Shown: positions 52,351 through 62,351 of the stretch, piece after piece
Numbering within the stretch: position 1 is the first letter of the stretch
Layout: each line of letters begins with the position of its first letter
Assembly: GCF_027941835.1 (NCBI RefSeq)
Contig: NZ_CP116005.1
Coordinates: 2,929,501-2,993,500, forward strand
Direction: 5' to 3'
From: Sphingosinicella microcystinivorans
GTDB taxonomy: Bacteria; Pseudomonadota; Alphaproteobacteria; Sphingomonadales; Sphingomonadaceae
DNA: 64,000 bases
Made by a program: the position numbers and the translations under genes
Notes under the pieces: generated by a model
Databases searched by the model: none
What the model was told of the DNA's origin: nothing
Seen by the model: only the letters and a program-made list of their open reading frames with translations

Positions 52351-53595
52351 CTACTCCGCGATCGCCTCTTCGATGACGTCGTAGATGCGGGAGAGGTCGG
52401 CGTCGTCGGTGCAGTAGGGCGGCATCAGGTAGACGGTGTTGCCGAGCGGGCGGAGCAGCACGTCGCGTTCGCGGAACGCGGCGAGCAGGCGCGGGCCGAG
52501 CGCGGAGAGGTAGTTGCCGGTCGTGTCCTCGACCTCCACGGCGGTGATAGTGCCGATCCGGCGGGCGTTGCGGATGCGGGGGTTCGTCGCAAGCTTCCCA
52601 AGCTTCTGCTCCTGCCGCCGCGCAAGGTCGGCGATGCGGTCCAGCACCGGCTCCTCGCGCCAGATCGCGACGTTGGCGACGGCGGCGGCGCAGGAGAGCG
52701 GGTTCGCCGTGAAGCTGGACGAATGATAGAACAGCTTTGCGCGGTCCTTCGACAGGTGCGCCTCGAAGATCGGCGGCGTCGCGAGCGTGACGGCGAGCGG
52801 TACAGCGCCGCCGGTGAGGCCCTTGGCGAGGCAGAGGATGTCCGGCACGATCCCGGCCTGCCCGCAGGCGAGCAGCGTGCCGGTGCGGCCCCAGCCGGTC
52901 ATCACCTCGTCGGCGATGAAGAGCACGCCGTGGCGGCGGCAGATCGCGTGCATCTCGCGGAGCGTGTCCACGCCGTACATCATCATGCCGCCCGCGCCGA
53001 GGACCAGCGGCTCGACGATGAAGGCGGCGGGGCTTTCGGTGCGGCAGAGATGTTCGAGGGCGTCCAGCGTCTCCTGCTCGCGCCAGGCGGCGGGGAAGGG
53101 GACGGTGCCGACATCGAACAACAGTGGTTCGTAGGCGGCATTGTAGACGCCGCGTTCGCCCACCGACATCGTGCCGATGGTGTCGCCGTGATAGCTGTGC
53201 TCCATCACGAGGATGCGGTGGCGTGCGCCGCGATCCCGCCAGTAGCCGAGCGCCATCTTGAGCGCGACCTCGACGGCGGTCGAACCGCTGTCCGAAAAGA
53301 AGACGTGCGCGAGCGGGGCGGGCAGCATCTCCACGAGCGCGGCGGCGAGCGTTTCGGCGGGCTCGTGCGTCCAGCCCGCGAAGATCATCTGGTCGAGGCG
53401 CGTCGCCTGATCGGCGATGGCGGCCATGATGCGCGGGTGGCAGTGACCGTGCGTCGTCACCCACCACGAGGAGATGGCGTCGATGACGCGGCGGCCGTCG
53501 TCCGTGTAGAGCGCGCAGCCTTCGGCGCGGACGACGCGCGGGATCGGCTCGCCGAGGCCGTGCTGCGTGAACGGGTGCCAGACGGGCGAGATCAT
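52351..53595 (-). CDS. bioA: Adenosylmethionine-8-amino-7-oxononanoate aminotransferase (BioA)
   Basis: BioA is the PLP enzyme that converts KAPA to DAPA in biotin synthesis using SAM as amino donor. It has 414 residues. It starts [14 protein letters not shown], which is BioA-specific. D229 in FIADEV binds the pyridine nitrogen and K258 (LAKGLTGG) is the Schiff-base lysine. [12 protein letters not shown] near residue 43 is the BioA substrate loop. Overlaps bioD by four bases; last gene of the bioFDA operon. Confidence 0.97.
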   Translation of the reverse strand: MISPVWHPFTQHGLGEPIPRVVRAEGCALYTDDGRRVIDAISSWWVTTHGHCHPRIMAAIADQATRLDQMIFAGWTHEPAETLAAALVEMLPAPLAHVFFSDSGSTAVEVALKMALGYWRDRGARHRILVMEHSYHGDTIGTMSVGERGVYNAAYEPLLFDVGTVPFPAAWREQETLDALEHLCRTESPAAFIVEPLVLGAGGMMMYGVDTLREMHAICRRHGVLFIADEVMTGWGRTGTLLACGQAGIVPDILCLAKGLTGGAVPLAVTLATPPIFEAHLSKDRAKLFYHSSSFTANPLSCAAAVANVAIWREEPVLDRIADLARRQEQKLGKLATNPRIRNARRIGTITAVEVEDTTGNYLSALGPRLLAAFRERDVLLRPLGNTVYLMPPYCTDDADLSRIYDVIEEAIAE

Positions 53596-54209
53596 CGGAA
53601 ATCCTCCAGCCGGAAGGCGGATGCGAAGGCGGACGACAGAGACGGCGCGGCGAGCGGGACGCGGGGGAGGCGACCGAGACGCCTTACTTTGCCGATCGCC
53701 GCGATTGTGGCTTCGCTGTCTTCGTTGGTGTCGCCGGAGAAGGCGATGCCGAGCACGGGGACGCCGCGCGCGCGCAGCGCCTCGATGGTGAGCAGGCTGT
53801 GGTTGATCGTGCCGAGCCCGGTGCGGGCGACGACGACGACGGGAAGGCCCCAGCGGGCGAACAGGTCGGCATGGAGCAGCTCCCGCGTCACGGGGACGAG
53901 CGCGCCGCCCGCGCCCTCGACGACGAGCGGGTCGTGCGCGGGAAGCGCGAGGCGGGCGGGGTCGATCTCGATGCCGTCGAGTTCGGCGGCGCGGTGCGGC
54001 GAGCAGGGCGTCGTCAGCCGGTAGGCCTCGGGGAGGATGCGATCCGCGGGGAGGCCGGAGAGTGCGGCAACGCTTTCGGCGTCGCTGCCGTCCTCGAGGC
54101 CCGCCTGCACCGGCTTCCAGTAGTGCGCGCGGAGCGCGCCGGCGAGCGCGGCGGCGAAGACGGTCTTGCCGACGCCGGTATCAGTGCCGGTGACGACGAT
54201 GCGGCTCAT
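53592..54209 (-). CDS. bioD: Dethiobiotin synthetase (BioD)
   Basis: BioD closes the ureido ring of dethiobiotin using ATP and CO2. It has 205 residues. P-loop GTDTGVGKT lies at residues 8-16, followed by YWKPVQAG and [16 protein letters not shown], the family motifs. It overlaps bioF upstream and bioA downstream by four bases each. The long frame that extends to 54875 is antisense/out-of-frame bioF sequence. Confidence 0.97.
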   Translation of the reverse strand: MSRIVVTGTDTGVGKTVFAAALAGALRAHYWKPVQAGLEDGSDAESVAALSGLPADRILPEAYRLTTPCSPHRAAELDGIEIDPARLALPAHDPLVVEGAGGALVPVTRELLHADLFARWGLPVVVVARTGLGTINHSLLTIEALRARGVPVLGIAFSGDTNEDSEATIAAIGKVRRLGRLPRVPLAAPSLSSAFASAFRLEDFR

Positions 54210-55330
54210 GAAAGCGCGTCTTCGAGGACGGCGGCGAGCGCCGACACGTCGTCTTGGGTGGCGTTCAGCGTCAGCGAGATGCGCAGGCGCGAGGTGCCCG
54301 CGGGGACCGTCGGCGGGCGGATGCCGCGCACGTCGAACCCGGCGGCCTGGACGGTGGCGGCGGCGCGCATGGTGCGCGCGTCGTCGCCGAGGATCACGGG
54401 CATGACCTGCGAGCCGGAACAGAGCGCGCCGTGCGGTCCCAATACGCGCTCCGCATGGGCGATGAGCGCGGCGAGCCTCGCGCGGCGGTCGTCGGCGCCC
54501 TCGATGATGCGAAGCGCCGCGCGCACCGCCGCCGCCATCAGCGGTGAGGGCGCGGTCGAGAAGATGAAGCCGCGGCCGCGGTTGACGAGGAAATCGGTGA
54601 CGACGGCGGGCCCGCAGACGAGCGCGCCCTCGCAGCCGAGCGCCTTGCCGCAGGTGTGCAGCGTGATGATGTTCTCGCGGCCTTCGAGCGCCGCTGCGAG
54701 GCCACGTCCGCCCGCACCGAACACGCCGGTCGCGTGCGCCTCGTCGATGACGAGCACGGCGTCGTTCGCCTCGGCGAGCGCCGCGAGGTCGGCGAGCGGG
54801 GCGTGGTCGCCGTCCATGCTGTAGAGGCTTTCGACCGCGATCCAGACGCGGCCCGCGCCGCCGCGCCCGCGCCATGCGGCGATCGCGTCCGCGAAGGCGT
54901 CCACGTCGTTATGGGGCGCGGCGGCGGTTTCGGTGCGCGTGAGGCGTAGCCCCTCGTGGACGCTCGCATGGATGAGGTCGTCGTAGACGACGAGGTCGCC
55001 GCGCTGCGGCAGCGTCGAGACGATCGCTGAATTCGCGGCATAGCCCGTGCTGAACCAGAGCGCGCTTTCGGCGCCGAAGAAGCGTGCGGCCTCCGCTTCC
55101 AGCGCTTCGTGCTCGGGATGGTTGCCGCGCAGCAGGCGCGAGCCGCCCGATCCGGCGGGGACGCCGCGCGCGATCGCCTCCGCGACCGCCGCCGCGAGCG
55201 CGGGATCGCCCGCCAGCGCCAGATAGTCGTTCGACGAGAAGTCCGTGCCCGCGCGCGGCATCAGCCGCCTGCGGCGCGACGCGGCGTCGAGCCGCTGGAG
55301 ATCGCTGGCGAGGGCCTCGAAAACCGGCAT
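54206..55330 (-). CDS. bioF: 8-Amino-7-oxononanoate synthase (BioF)
   Basis: BioF condenses pimeloyl-ACP/CoA with alanine, the first ring-forming step of biotin synthesis. It has 374 residues and starts [22 protein letters not shown]-binding features are [14 protein letters not shown] and K229 in [30 protein letters not shown] is the oxoamine-synthase signature. First gene of the operon; no bioC or bioB is adjacent, so other biotin genes lie elsewhere. The ATG at 55330 is chosen over an earlier ATG at 55360 because it gives the family N-terminus. Confidence 0.96.
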   Translation of the reverse strand: MPVFEALASDLQRLDAASRRRRLMPRAGTDFSSNDYLALAGDPALAAAVAEAIARGVPAGSGGSRLLRGNHPEHEALEAEAARFFGAESALWFSTGYAANSAIVSTLPQRGDLVVYDDLIHASVHEGLRLTRTETAAAPHNDVDAFADAIAAWRGRGGAGRVWIAVESLYSMDGDHAPLADLAALAEANDAVLVIDEAHATGVFGAGGRGLAAALEGRENIITLHTCGKALGCEGALVCGPAVVTDFLVNRGRGFIFSTAPSPLMAAAVRAALRIIEGADDRRARLAALIAHAERVLGPHGALCSGSQVMPVILGDDARTMRAAATVQAAGFDVRGIRPPTVPAGTSRLRISLTLNATQDDVSALAAVLEDALS

Positions 55331-55446
55331 GGCCCGCTGCCTAGACCAAGACGCCGCCAAGGAACATGTCTTTTTGATGCTTGCAGGATTGCGATTTTGA
55401 CCCCATCTTTCTGCCTGAGTTCAATGAGCGAGAAAGGAGGTGACCG

Positions 55447-55503
55447 ATGTCTCATGGTTCAGCGATGGGGTCGGTTCAGCTCGTTCGGGGGTATCGCGCC
55501 TGA
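55447..55503 (+). CDS. Possible 18-residue small protein or leader peptide
   Basis: A short frame (MSHGSAMGSVQLVRGYRA) is preceded by AGGAGGTG with six bases to the ATG, about the strongest ribosome-binding site in the window. It lies in the gap between divergent bioF and the fasciclin gene. A small hairpin (CTGAGGCTTCGGCCTGAGG-like) follows the stop and a terminator ends the unit at 55599. It could be a leader peptide, a free small protein, or an sRNA whose sequence merely contains the site. No family known to me. Confidence 0.45.
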   Translation: MSHGSAMGSVQLVRGYRA

Positions 55504-55564
55504 GGCTTCGGCCTGAGGAATAGACGGGTTCCCGGGCCGGACTGCCGGCCGCTGACCCATGTTG

Positions 55565-55599
55565 AAAGGCCGCTGCCGGAGCCATCCGGGGCGGCCTTT
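55565..55599 (+). terminator. Rho-independent terminator after the small frame
   Basis: AAAGGCCGC (55565-55573) pairs exactly with GCGGCCTTT (55591-55599), with an inner CCGG/CCGG stem, followed by CTCCTT. It closes a transcript of roughly 150-200 nt containing the 18-codon frame. Confidence 0.8.
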
Positions 55600-55756
55600 C
55601 TCCTTGTATGGCGCTGCAATGCAGCATTTTCGGACGAATCGAGCTTGCGCCGGGACGGGGCGTGCTCCGCGGCCGTTTCCTGCGGAACCTTCGGGCTATG
55701 CTGCGGTTGCCAAACCGTGGGGCGTACCCGCGTCAGGTGTTTCGAGAGGGAGAAGG

Positions 55757-56365
55757 ATGAACAACCCGAAGATGTTTCTGAAGATTGCAGCCGTTGCCGT
55801 GATGTTCGCAGCGCCCGTGAGCGCGCAGGTCGCCGAGCCCGCCCCGTCGGATTCCGCCGCCGTAGCCCCGGCGGACGCTGCGCCGCCGGCGGAAACGGCC
55901 GTCGCCGTCGATCCGAATTCCGTGGTGGGCAACGTGCTCGCCACGCCGGAACTCAGCACGCTCGCTGAGGCGGTGAAGGCGGCCGAGCTCGTCGACGATC
56001 TTTCGCAGCCGGGGCCGTTCACGGTCTTCGCGCCCAACAACGATGCCTTCGCGCGGCTCGGCGCGGGCACGATGGAGCAGCTGCTGCAACCGGCCGCGAA
56101 AGAGCAACTTTCGGGACTGATCAGCTATTTCGTGGTGCCCGGCAAGCTGACGCAGGCCGACGTCGTTGCCGCCATCGAGGCGGGCGGCGGCAAGGCCGAG
56201 GTGAAGACCGTGCAGGGCGACACGCTGACGGCGACGCTGGACGAAGGCCTCGTGAAGCTGACCGACGGCCAGGGCAATGCGTCGTACATCACCAAGTCCG
56301 ACGTTCAGGCCTCGAACGGCGTCGTGCACGTCGTCAACGGCATCATGGTTCCGGCGCAGGGCTGA
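55757..56365 (+). CDS. Fasciclin (FAS1) domain secreted protein
   Basis: The 202-residue precursor has a signal peptide (MNNPKMFLKIAAVAVMFAAPVSAQ), an Ala/Pro-rich linker, and one FAS1 domain. The H1 box is FTVFAPNNDAFARL, then LISYFVVPGKLTQADVV, and the C-terminal box is NGVVHVVNGIMVP. FAS1 proteins mediate adhesion or matrix contacts. GGGAGAAGG precedes the ATG at 55757. The longer frame from 55559 crosses the terminator and is not real. Confidence 0.94.
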   Translation: MNNPKMFLKIAAVAVMFAAPVSAQVAEPAPSDSAAVAPADAAPPAETAVAVDPNSVVGNVLATPELSTLAEAVKAAELVDDLSQPGPFTVFAPNNDAFARLGAGTMEQLLQPAAKEQLSGLISYFVVPGKLTQADVVAAIEAGGGKAEVKTVQGDTLTATLDEGLVKLTDGQGNASYITKSDVQASNGVVHVVNGIMVPAQG

Positions 56366-57180
56366 GCATACCGCGCCCGACAATCGCGTTGCGTTCAAGG
56401 CTTTACAGGAACGCCCCGCGCCCCTATGCGGCGTGGGACGTTTCCATTCTGGGTGAATCCGCCCCTTTTATCCCCGATATCCCCGTTATCCACAGACGGC
56501 CGAGGCTATTTTTCGCTTTGGCGACTCACTGATTCGTGAGACCTTCGGATCGTGGTCGGAAGGCGGTTGAAGCCCGGAAACGGACGGAAATCCCTGGAAA
56601 ACCACCAGGGTCACGGTTCCATTCTGTATGCGGCGCGAGAGCGAAGCCCACAGGAAACGCCGATGGTCCTCGATACCGGAAACCCCGGCCCGCAACGCCC
56701 GCAGGTGCGAAGCACAGGCGACGCAAGCGGACCCCGGCGAACGGCATCGAAATGCGAAACCGGTCGATCCCCCCGGGACCGCCGGAGACGCAAGCCCCGA
56801 CGCCTGAACGTCAGCCGCATGGCTGAACGGCACAGGACCAACGGAGCGAGTGGGGGCTGGCCGAAAGGTCAGCCCCCGTTTGCTTTGAACCGGGTCGAAA
56901 ATCCGCCCATGCCGGGCTGCAAAGCGCGGCTTTCTGCGCGCGCCTTGGCTCACGTACCTTTAGTACGCTCCGCTCCGGTTCCATAAAGCACCATCATTAT
57001 AATTTGCGAATCGAACTTTAGATTGGCGCTTGGTCGAGTGGGCAAATCGACACGTTGATCGGAATTCCCTCTCAAGGGACGGTTCAGTTCCCTATCCGGC
57101 AGGCGCTCTAAAGCAGCCGTCCGGAGGAAAAGTCCTCTTCAATCAAGCGGTTTGTTTCGAGTGGCAGCTTCGTCCTTCCT
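56366..57180. other. 815-bp stretch without a recognised gene
   Basis: Open frames exist on both strands (for example 56486-56953 minus), but composition is Arg/Pro/Ser-rich and no family is recognisable. A strong terminator lies at 56852-56877, implying a rightward transcript, perhaps a noncoding RNA of about 300 nt. Near 57018-57112 a structured segment has outer arms CTTTAGA and TCTAAAG, and an internal hairpin CCCT-CTCAA-GGG that recalls a tRNA anticodon arm, but acceptor and T arms do not pair. The IS21 element begins at 57181. Confidence 0.5.
56852..56877 (+). terminator. Strong hairpin terminator in the noncoding stretch
   Basis: GGGGGCTGGCC (56852-56862) pairs with GGTCAGCCCCC (56867-56877) through a GAAA tetraloop with one wobble pair, followed by GTTTGCTTT. 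The transcript it ends has no identified gene. Confidence 0.7.
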
Positions 57181-57358
57181 TGTCAAACGGCGTTCAAAAG
57201 GGACCCCCGATCGGCGTCGAAGAGGGACCCCCTTTTCGGATAATATGATGCTGGTTTGTTGAAGATGGCCTTGCGCTGCGTGCGGCGGAGGGCGGGCGTA
57301 GCCCGACCGGAGGCGCGCGCAGCGCAAGATAGATTTTTGAAGGCGCCGAAGGTGGCTG

Positions 57359-58090
57359 TCAGCTGCGGTTTTTGAAGCGCCAGCTGTCGTTGCCCGTCTC
57401 GACGATATCGCAGTGGTGGGTGACGCGGTCGAGCAGCGCCGTGGTCATCTTGGGATCGCCGAACACGGTCGGCCATTCGCCGAAGGCGAGGTTCGTGGTG
57501 ATGATGACGCTGGTCCGCTCATAAAGCTTGCTGATGAGGTGGAACAGCAACTGCCCTCCCGAGCGGGCGAACGGCAGATAACCGAGCTCGTCGAGCACGA
57601 TCAGGTCGAGCCGCGACAGCTGCGCCGCCAGGGTCCCGCCTTTGCCGATCCGGGTCTCCTCTTCGAGGCGTGTCACCAGATCGACGGTGTTGAAGTAGCG
57701 GGCGCGAGCGCCCCTTCGCACGACATTGGCGGTGATCGCGATGGCGAGGTGGGTCTTGCCTGTCCCCGTGCCGCCGACCAGCACGATATTGCGGCGAGGC
57801 GGGAGGAAGGAGCCATCGTGAAGGGAGCGGATCATCTCCTCATTGATCGGTGTGCCCTCGAAGCTGAACCGCTCCAGGTCCTTCACCACGGGCAGCCTCG
57901 CAGCCGTCATCCGATAGCGGATGGAGGCTGCATCCCGGTGGGTCGCCTCAGCACGGAGCAGGTCGGTCAGTATCTCCATGGTGGTGCGCTTGCGCTGGAG
58001 GCCGGTGGTGACCGCCTCGTCGAACGCCGCCGCCATGCCCTTGAGTCCGAGGCCGCGCATCGTGTCGATCATATCATGCCGCTGCATCAT
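57359..58090 (-). CDS. istB: IstB, IS21 helper ATPase
   Basis: This 243-residue AAA+ ATPase is related to DnaC and assists the IS21 transposase. Walker [13 protein letters not shown] lies at about residue 102, Walker [13 protein letters not shown] follows, and the C-terminal family sequence is [31 protein letters not shown]. Length is complete. Starts at one of two adjacent ATGs (58090 or 58087) within the end of istA, the normal overlapping arrangement. Confidence 0.96.
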   Translation of the reverse strand: MMQRHDMIDTMRGLGLKGMAAAFDEAVTTGLQRKRTTMEILTDLLRAEATHRDAASIRYRMTAARLPVVKDLERFSFEGTPINEEMIRSLHDGSFLPPRRNIVLVGGTGTGKTHLAIAITANVVRRGARARYFNTVDLVTRLEEETRIGKGGTLAAQLSRLDLIVLDELGYLPFARSGGQLLFHLISKLYERTSVIITTNLAFGEWPTVFGDPKMTTALLDRVTHHCDIVETGNDSWRFKNRS

Positions 58091-59588
58091 AGCCTCGCAG
58101 CAGATCATAGCGGGCACAGTCGGCGAGCGGAGGATGCTGCAGCATCCGGTCTTCCGAAGTGACGATGCTGTGGGGTGTCGCCGGCTCGCGGCGCCGGGAG
58201 AGGATGTTGAGGATCAGCTCGTCGCTGGCCGTTCCGTTCGCCAACGCTTCGCGCACGGCAGCCTCTACCGGCTCCAGGCCATCGGTGAGCACCGCCGAGA
58301 GGACCCGCACGAACCTGCGATCGGCCTCGTCCCCGGTGCCGAGCCTTCGCCGTAATCGGTGCAGGGCGGGCGGCAGATCCCAGTCCTGGAACGGTGCGCC
58401 GTTACGCAGCGCGCCGGGCTTGTGCGCGAGGACCGGCAGATAATGCCAGGGATCGTATATCGTGCGGTTCCGACCGAAGTGGCGCTCATGCTCCCCGACG
58501 ATCGCATCGCCGCAGCGTATGACGATGCGATCGGCATAGGAGCGCACCTGAACGGTCCGGCGTGCGGCCGTCGACATGACCGAGTAGCGGTTGCGATCGA
58601 AGCTGATGAGGCAGGTGCCGGTGACGGCATGCTCGCTCTCATGGAAGCCGTCGAACGGTGCCAGGATCGGCTGCAGGGCCGGTCGCTCCATATCCAGCGC
58701 CTCGGCGACGGTAATATCCCCGCGTTCGGGATGGGCATGATGCTCGGCCCAGCGCCGGCACTCGGCCTCCAGCCACCCGTTGAGCTCGGCCAGGCTGGCG
58801 AACCGGAGTCGCGGCTGGAAGAAGCGGCCTCGGATCGTCTGGACCTGCTGCTCGACCTGGCCCTTCTCCCATCCCGCCGCCGGCGAGCAGGCGGTCGGCT
58901 CGACCATGTAATGATCGGTCATGATCAGGAAGCGGCGGTTGAACACACGCTCCTTGCCGGTGAACACGGCCGTCACCGCCGTCTTCATATTATCGTAGAT
59001 ACCGCGTCGCGGCACACCGCCGAAGAACGCGAACGCCCGGGCATGGGCATCGAACAGCATCTCCTGGCCCTCGCGCGGATAGGCTCGGACATAGGGTGCG
59101 CGCGAGTCGCAGAGACGCATATGCGCCACCTTCACCCGCATCGGCTTGCCGGCGATCTCCACATCCTCGTGGCTCCAGTCGAACTGGTAGGCCTCACCCG
59201 GCTGGAAGGTCATCGGGATGAACGCCGGTGCGCCTTCGCCAGCATCCTTCCGCCGCGCAGCACGCCAGCGCGCCGCATAGCGGCGCACCGCATCATAGGA
59301 TCCATCGAACCCCTCGCGCACCAGCAGGTCATGGATACGCGTCATCCGTAGCCGATCGCGGCGGCCGCGACCTTCGTTCTCCTCAAGCAGCGCATCGAGA
59401 CGATCCTGATAAGGACCGATCCGCGGCAGCGGCTGGACTTTGCGCTGATAGTTGAACGCCGCCTCCGGCGACCGGATCGCTTTGCGGACGACCTTCCGCG
59501 ACAAACGAAGGTCACGAGCGATCGCCTTGATCGCCTTACCCGCTGCATGCTCACGCCGAATCCGAACCACTGTCTCCACGATCAACAT
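58074..59588 (-). CDS. istA: IstA, IS21 transposase
   Basis: This 504-residue transposase has an N-terminal HTH ([30 protein letters not shown]). The DDE-type integrase core is recognisable by [14 protein letters not shown], the NMKTAV segment and [21 protein letters not shown]-terminal beta-barrel domain follows ([30 protein letters not shown]). Frame intact, so the element may still be active. ATG at 59588. Confidence 0.97.
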   Translation of the reverse strand: MLIVETVVRIRREHAAGKAIKAIARDLRLSRKVVRKAIRSPEAAFNYQRKVQPLPRIGPYQDRLDALLEENEGRGRRDRLRMTRIHDLLVREGFDGSYDAVRRYAARWRAARRKDAGEGAPAFIPMTFQPGEAYQFDWSHEDVEIAGKPMRVKVAHMRLCDSRAPYVRAYPREGQEMLFDAHARAFAFFGGVPRRGIYDNMKTAVTAVFTGKERVFNRRFLIMTDHYMVEPTACSPAAGWEKGQVEQQVQTIRGRFFQPRLRFASLAELNGWLEAECRRWAEHHAHPERGDITVAEALDMERPALQPILAPFDGFHESEHAVTGTCLISFDRNRYSVMSTAARRTVQVRSYADRIVIRCGDAIVGEHERHFGRNRTIYDPWHYLPVLAHKPGALRNGAPFQDWDLPPALHRLRRRLGTGDEADRRFVRVLSAVLTDGLEPVEAAVREALANGTASDELILNILSRRREPATPHSIVTSEDRMLQHPPLADCARYDLLRGYDAAA

Positions 59589-59706
59589 CCCGTTCTCGCC
59601 AACTGATCAAAACCAGTCGGCCGACTAAATCCCCGGGATGAAGGGGTCCTTTTTGCACGCCGATCACCCCACGAAGGGGGTGCCTATTGCACGCTGATCC
59701 TCATCA

Positions 59707-60858
59707 TTGGCACACATTCCGGCGCCAGAGCTCATCGGTAAGCGAACATTGCAGTGGGCCGACTTCCCGCAGTCTCTTCAGGACGAAATCGTTGTCTACG
59801 GCAAGCGCGCTTTGGAACAGGGGCAGTTCAATGACGATCATCGCCCGATCAAACCCGTCACACTGGGCAATTATTTGACCCGGCTGCGGGTGCTGCTTTC
59901 AGCATTGGTAGAGGACGGGGTGTCCGCCAGCCATTTCACGTCGCTTCAGAAGGTCATCGACCCCGATATGCTCAGGCGCGGGCTCGAAGCGCGGCTGGGA
60001 AAAAGAATGCTCGATGACCGGGCGCGCAAGGACATGCACGGCATGGTGGTCGCCGCGCTCAGCATTGCCCGCTACCTGAAGGCCGACGATGACCAGCGCA
60101 ACCGCCTCCGCAAGCTGGAAAAGAAGGTCCGGTTCACAGCCGCCGGCATGTGCGAGAAGAACAAGAAACGGCTGGTGCCATTGCTCGATCCGAGGATCCG
60201 GAGACGGCTGCTCAATCTGCCCTATGTGGTGGCCGGCGAGTTGGGTGGAATCCGGGAGCCCACTGTCAGGCAAGCGCAGCGGATGCAGATGGCGGCCGGG
60301 CTGGGAGTTCTCCTTCAGGTTCCGATGCGCGTCCGCAATCTCGCGGAGCTCGATTTCGGCAAGGACATCCAGCCACCCATCGCCGGAAAGATCGGCAAAT
60401 GGCGCATCGCGGTCGCCGCCGATGACGTGAAGAACAACGTCGCCATCGATGCCGAGCTTGATGACGGTCTTGGCAGGCTGCTCGATCGCTATGTAAATGT
60501 CTTCCGTCCGGTGCTCCTGAACGGCAATGCCACCACCAGACTATTCGTTGGCCAGTCGGGCACGCCCAAGGGGTCATCCGCCCTGTCGAAGCAACTGGCA
60601 AGATTTGTCCGGCGCGAGGTCGGCGTCACCATCCATGCGCACCTGCTTCGGCATCTCGCCGCGCATCTCTGGCTCATGGCGCATCCGGGCGACTACGAGA
60701 CCGCGCGCCGCCTGCTGGGCCACAAGAATATCCAGACGACCATCAACTTCTACCACGGCCTCGAGAACGACAACGCGTTCGCCCGCTATGATGCTCTCCT
60801 CGATCGCATGCGGAAGGACGATGGTGTCGAGCCCCCCCATCGGGAGGACAGGCTGTGA
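59707..60858 (+). CDS. Tyrosine recombinase, N-terminus probably removed by IS21
   Basis: The frame from a TTG four bases after the IS21 end gives 383 residues (LAHIPAPELIGKRTLQWADFPQ). The catalytic half shows VPMRVRNLAELDF (first Arg), HAHLLRHLAAHLWL (His-x-x-Arg) and LLGHKNIQTTINFYHGLE (His and nucleophilic Tyr). The frame closes at a stop inside the IS end, and no Shine-Dalgarno site precedes the TTG, so the true N-terminal DNA-binding region seems lost. Catalytic residues are intact, so residual activity is possible if translated. Overlaps the next recombinase by four bases. Confidence 0.85.
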   Translation: MAHIPAPELIGKRTLQWADFPQSLQDEIVVYGKRALEQGQFNDDHRPIKPVTLGNYLTRLRVLLSALVEDGVSASHFTSLQKVIDPDMLRRGLEARLGKRMLDDRARKDMHGMVVAALSIARYLKADDDQRNRLRKLEKKVRFTAAGMCEKNKKRLVPLLDPRIRRRLLNLPYVVAGELGGIREPTVRQAQRMQMAAGLGVLLQVPMRVRNLAELDFGKDIQPPIAGKIGKWRIAVAADDVKNNVAIDAELDDGLGRLLDRYVNVFRPVLLNGNATTRLFVGQSGTPKGSSALSKQLARFVRREVGVTIHAHLLRHLAAHLWLMAHPGDYETARRLLGHKNIQTTINFYHGLENDNAFARYDALLDRMRKDDGVEPPHREDRL

Positions 60859-61910
60859 CCAGGCAGGCATTTCCTTCGCTCAAGGTCGAACAATGGCCCG
60901 AGTGCGACCGCAGGCTTTGGCAGAAAGCTCATCAGGCGAGTGGTCCGTTCGATGACGATGGACTGGCCGCAGGCTGGCGCCCGACCACGCTCAGGGGCTG
61001 TGAGCGGGCCTATGGCGTCTGGCTTCGCTGGCTTGAGGACGACGGGAAGCTCGACCTACCGCTGCACCCTTGCGACCGTATCTCCCGGGAGCGGATCAAG
61101 GCATTCCTTGACGCGTACGAGGTTGGCCGGGCCGAACTGACGGTTGCCGGAACGCTGCGCGATATCGCCTATGTGCTGCGGGCCTGCGCGCCGCCGGATG
61201 GTGTCGCCTGGCTCACGAAACTCGCCCACAGGATGGTGAACAGGGCAAGGCCGAGCCGCCCCAAGCTGCCCCGCATAGCCAGGGCGAGAGACATTATCGC
61301 CCTTTCCGGCAGTCTGATGGAGGAAGGGCTGGAGAAACTCCGCAAGGGACAACGCGGCGGCGCACAGCTTTACCGCGACGGCCTGATCATCGGCCTGCTG
61401 ATCAGCCGTCCCTTGCGACGGTGCAATCTCGCCGGTCTCCGGCTCGGCCGCAACATGTTCATCGACGATCTCGGGGTGCGAGTCGCCATCCCCAAGGAGG
61501 AGACGAAGAAAGGCATTCCGGTCGACGGCTATATGCCGAAATGGCTTGAACCGGCGCTGTTCACCTACCTGGATCGGGTTCGTCCCGTCCTCCTGAAAGG
61601 CGCCGCAGACGATGACGGCTGGCTGTGGATCAGCCGTAGAGGCGGGCGTCTGTCGGCCGACGATATCTCTGTCCGCGTAACCCGTACCACGCGCAAGCAC
61701 CTCGGCCGGGATCTCTCGCTGCACCTGTTCCGCGACTGCGCTGCCACCGAAGTCGCGCTTGAAGACCCGGCGCATATCGGCATCAACAAGGCCATACTCG
61801 GACATGCGACGCTCGCCTCCAGCCAGAGATACTACAATCAGGCGACCAGCTTCACTGCCTTCTCCCGTTACCAGGACGTCGTTCGGAGGCTTAGGGATGA
61901 GGATGCATGA
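60855..61910 (+). CDS. Tyrosine recombinase (second of a pair)
   Basis: The 351-residue protein has an N-terminal core-binding domain (RPTTLRGCERAYGVWLRWLEDDG) and catalytic motifs SRPLRRCNLAGLRLG, LHLFRDCAATEVA and LGHATLASSQRYYNQA (Tyr nucleophile). Complete by length. It overlaps the preceding recombinase gene as ATGA, a tandem arrangement seen in paired or trio recombinase elements where the proteins act together. Here its partner is damaged. Confidence 0.92.
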   Translation: MTRQAFPSLKVEQWPECDRRLWQKAHQASGPFDDDGLAAGWRPTTLRGCERAYGVWLRWLEDDGKLDLPLHPCDRISRERIKAFLDAYEVGRAELTVAGTLRDIAYVLRACAPPDGVAWLTKLAHRMVNRARPSRPKLPRIARARDIIALSGSLMEEGLEKLRKGQRGGAQLYRDGLIIGLLISRPLRRCNLAGLRLGRNMFIDDLGVRVAIPKEETKKGIPVDGYMPKWLEPALFTYLDRVRPVLLKGAADDDGWLWISRRGGRLSADDISVRVTRTTRKHLGRDLSLHLFRDCAATEVALEDPAHIGINKAILGHATLASSQRYYNQATSFTAFSRYQDVVRRLRDEDA

Positions 61911-62078
61911 TTTGCAATTAATTGCACAAGATAGGGCTCGCAGCCCGATAGGTCCGTTCCGGCCCGGTCTATCGGACGTACCGGGTCCACACGACCCCGC
62001 TGGTTGCGGATTTCCAGCGCGCATAGACACTTGGGGATGGACGCCAGGCGCACATCCCGCACCAGCCCCCACGGCAGC

Positions 62079-62252
62079 ATGGCGCTGCGGCGGGATGGTG
62101 TGTGTCGCATTCATGAGGCGTGCCCTACGAATGATGACGCCCAGCTTGTCATCGAAGCCCATGAGGGCGACGCTGCTCTTCTCCGTATCGCCGAGGTGGT
62201 CGGACGCCAGATCGCCCGCGAGCATATCCGTGCACGACGCGCGCAGGAATAG
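62079..62252 (+). CDS. Possible small protein upstream of the second serine recombinase
   Basis: A 57-residue frame (MALRRDGVCRIHEACPTNDDAQLVIEAHEGDAALLRIAEVVGRQIAREHIRARRAQE) has natural helical composition. The final AEVVGRQIAREHIRARR resembles tails of small proteins that precede recombinases in related elements. No good ribosome-binding site is visible, and the frame can also start earlier at 62004. The remaining intergenic DNA (61911-62351) shows no other support for genes and may contain promoters or attachment sites. Confidence 0.4.
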   Translation: MALRRDGVCRIHEACPTNDDAQLVIEAHEGDAALLRIAEVVGRQIAREHIRARRAQE

Positions 62253-62351
62253 CACAAACGCCGGTCATCGTCGCGTCCGTGTCGCCTGGACAGGTTCTGC
62301 GCCCACAGCATTGCCGGCCGGTGCCCGGGACGGCGTGGGGAGATCGTTATC

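Larger units (their letters stand above)
57181..59703. mobile_element. IS21-family insertion sequence (2523 bp)
   Basis: The element has TG...CA ends (TGTCAAACGGCG at 57181; TGAGGATCAGCG on the reverse strand from 59703). Each end carries two copies of a 19-20-bp repeat of the GGCGTNNAANAGGGACCCCC type (57189-57208, 57213-57232; 59643-59661, 59676-59695), the multiple transposase-binding sites usual in IS21. It encodes istA and istB. The flanks (CTTCCT before, TCATTG after) do not match, so no target duplication is visible and the outside DNA has probably been deleted or rearranged. The right end abuts a tyrosine recombinase gene. Confidence 0.9.

Noticed and set aside
56486-56494. TTATCCACA, a DnaA-box match
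   Set aside because: Single box with no cluster or AT-rich unwinding region, so no origin is claimed.
56486-56953. 155-residue minus-strand frame
   Set aside because: Runs through the terminator hairpin and shows no family; support too weak to call a gene.
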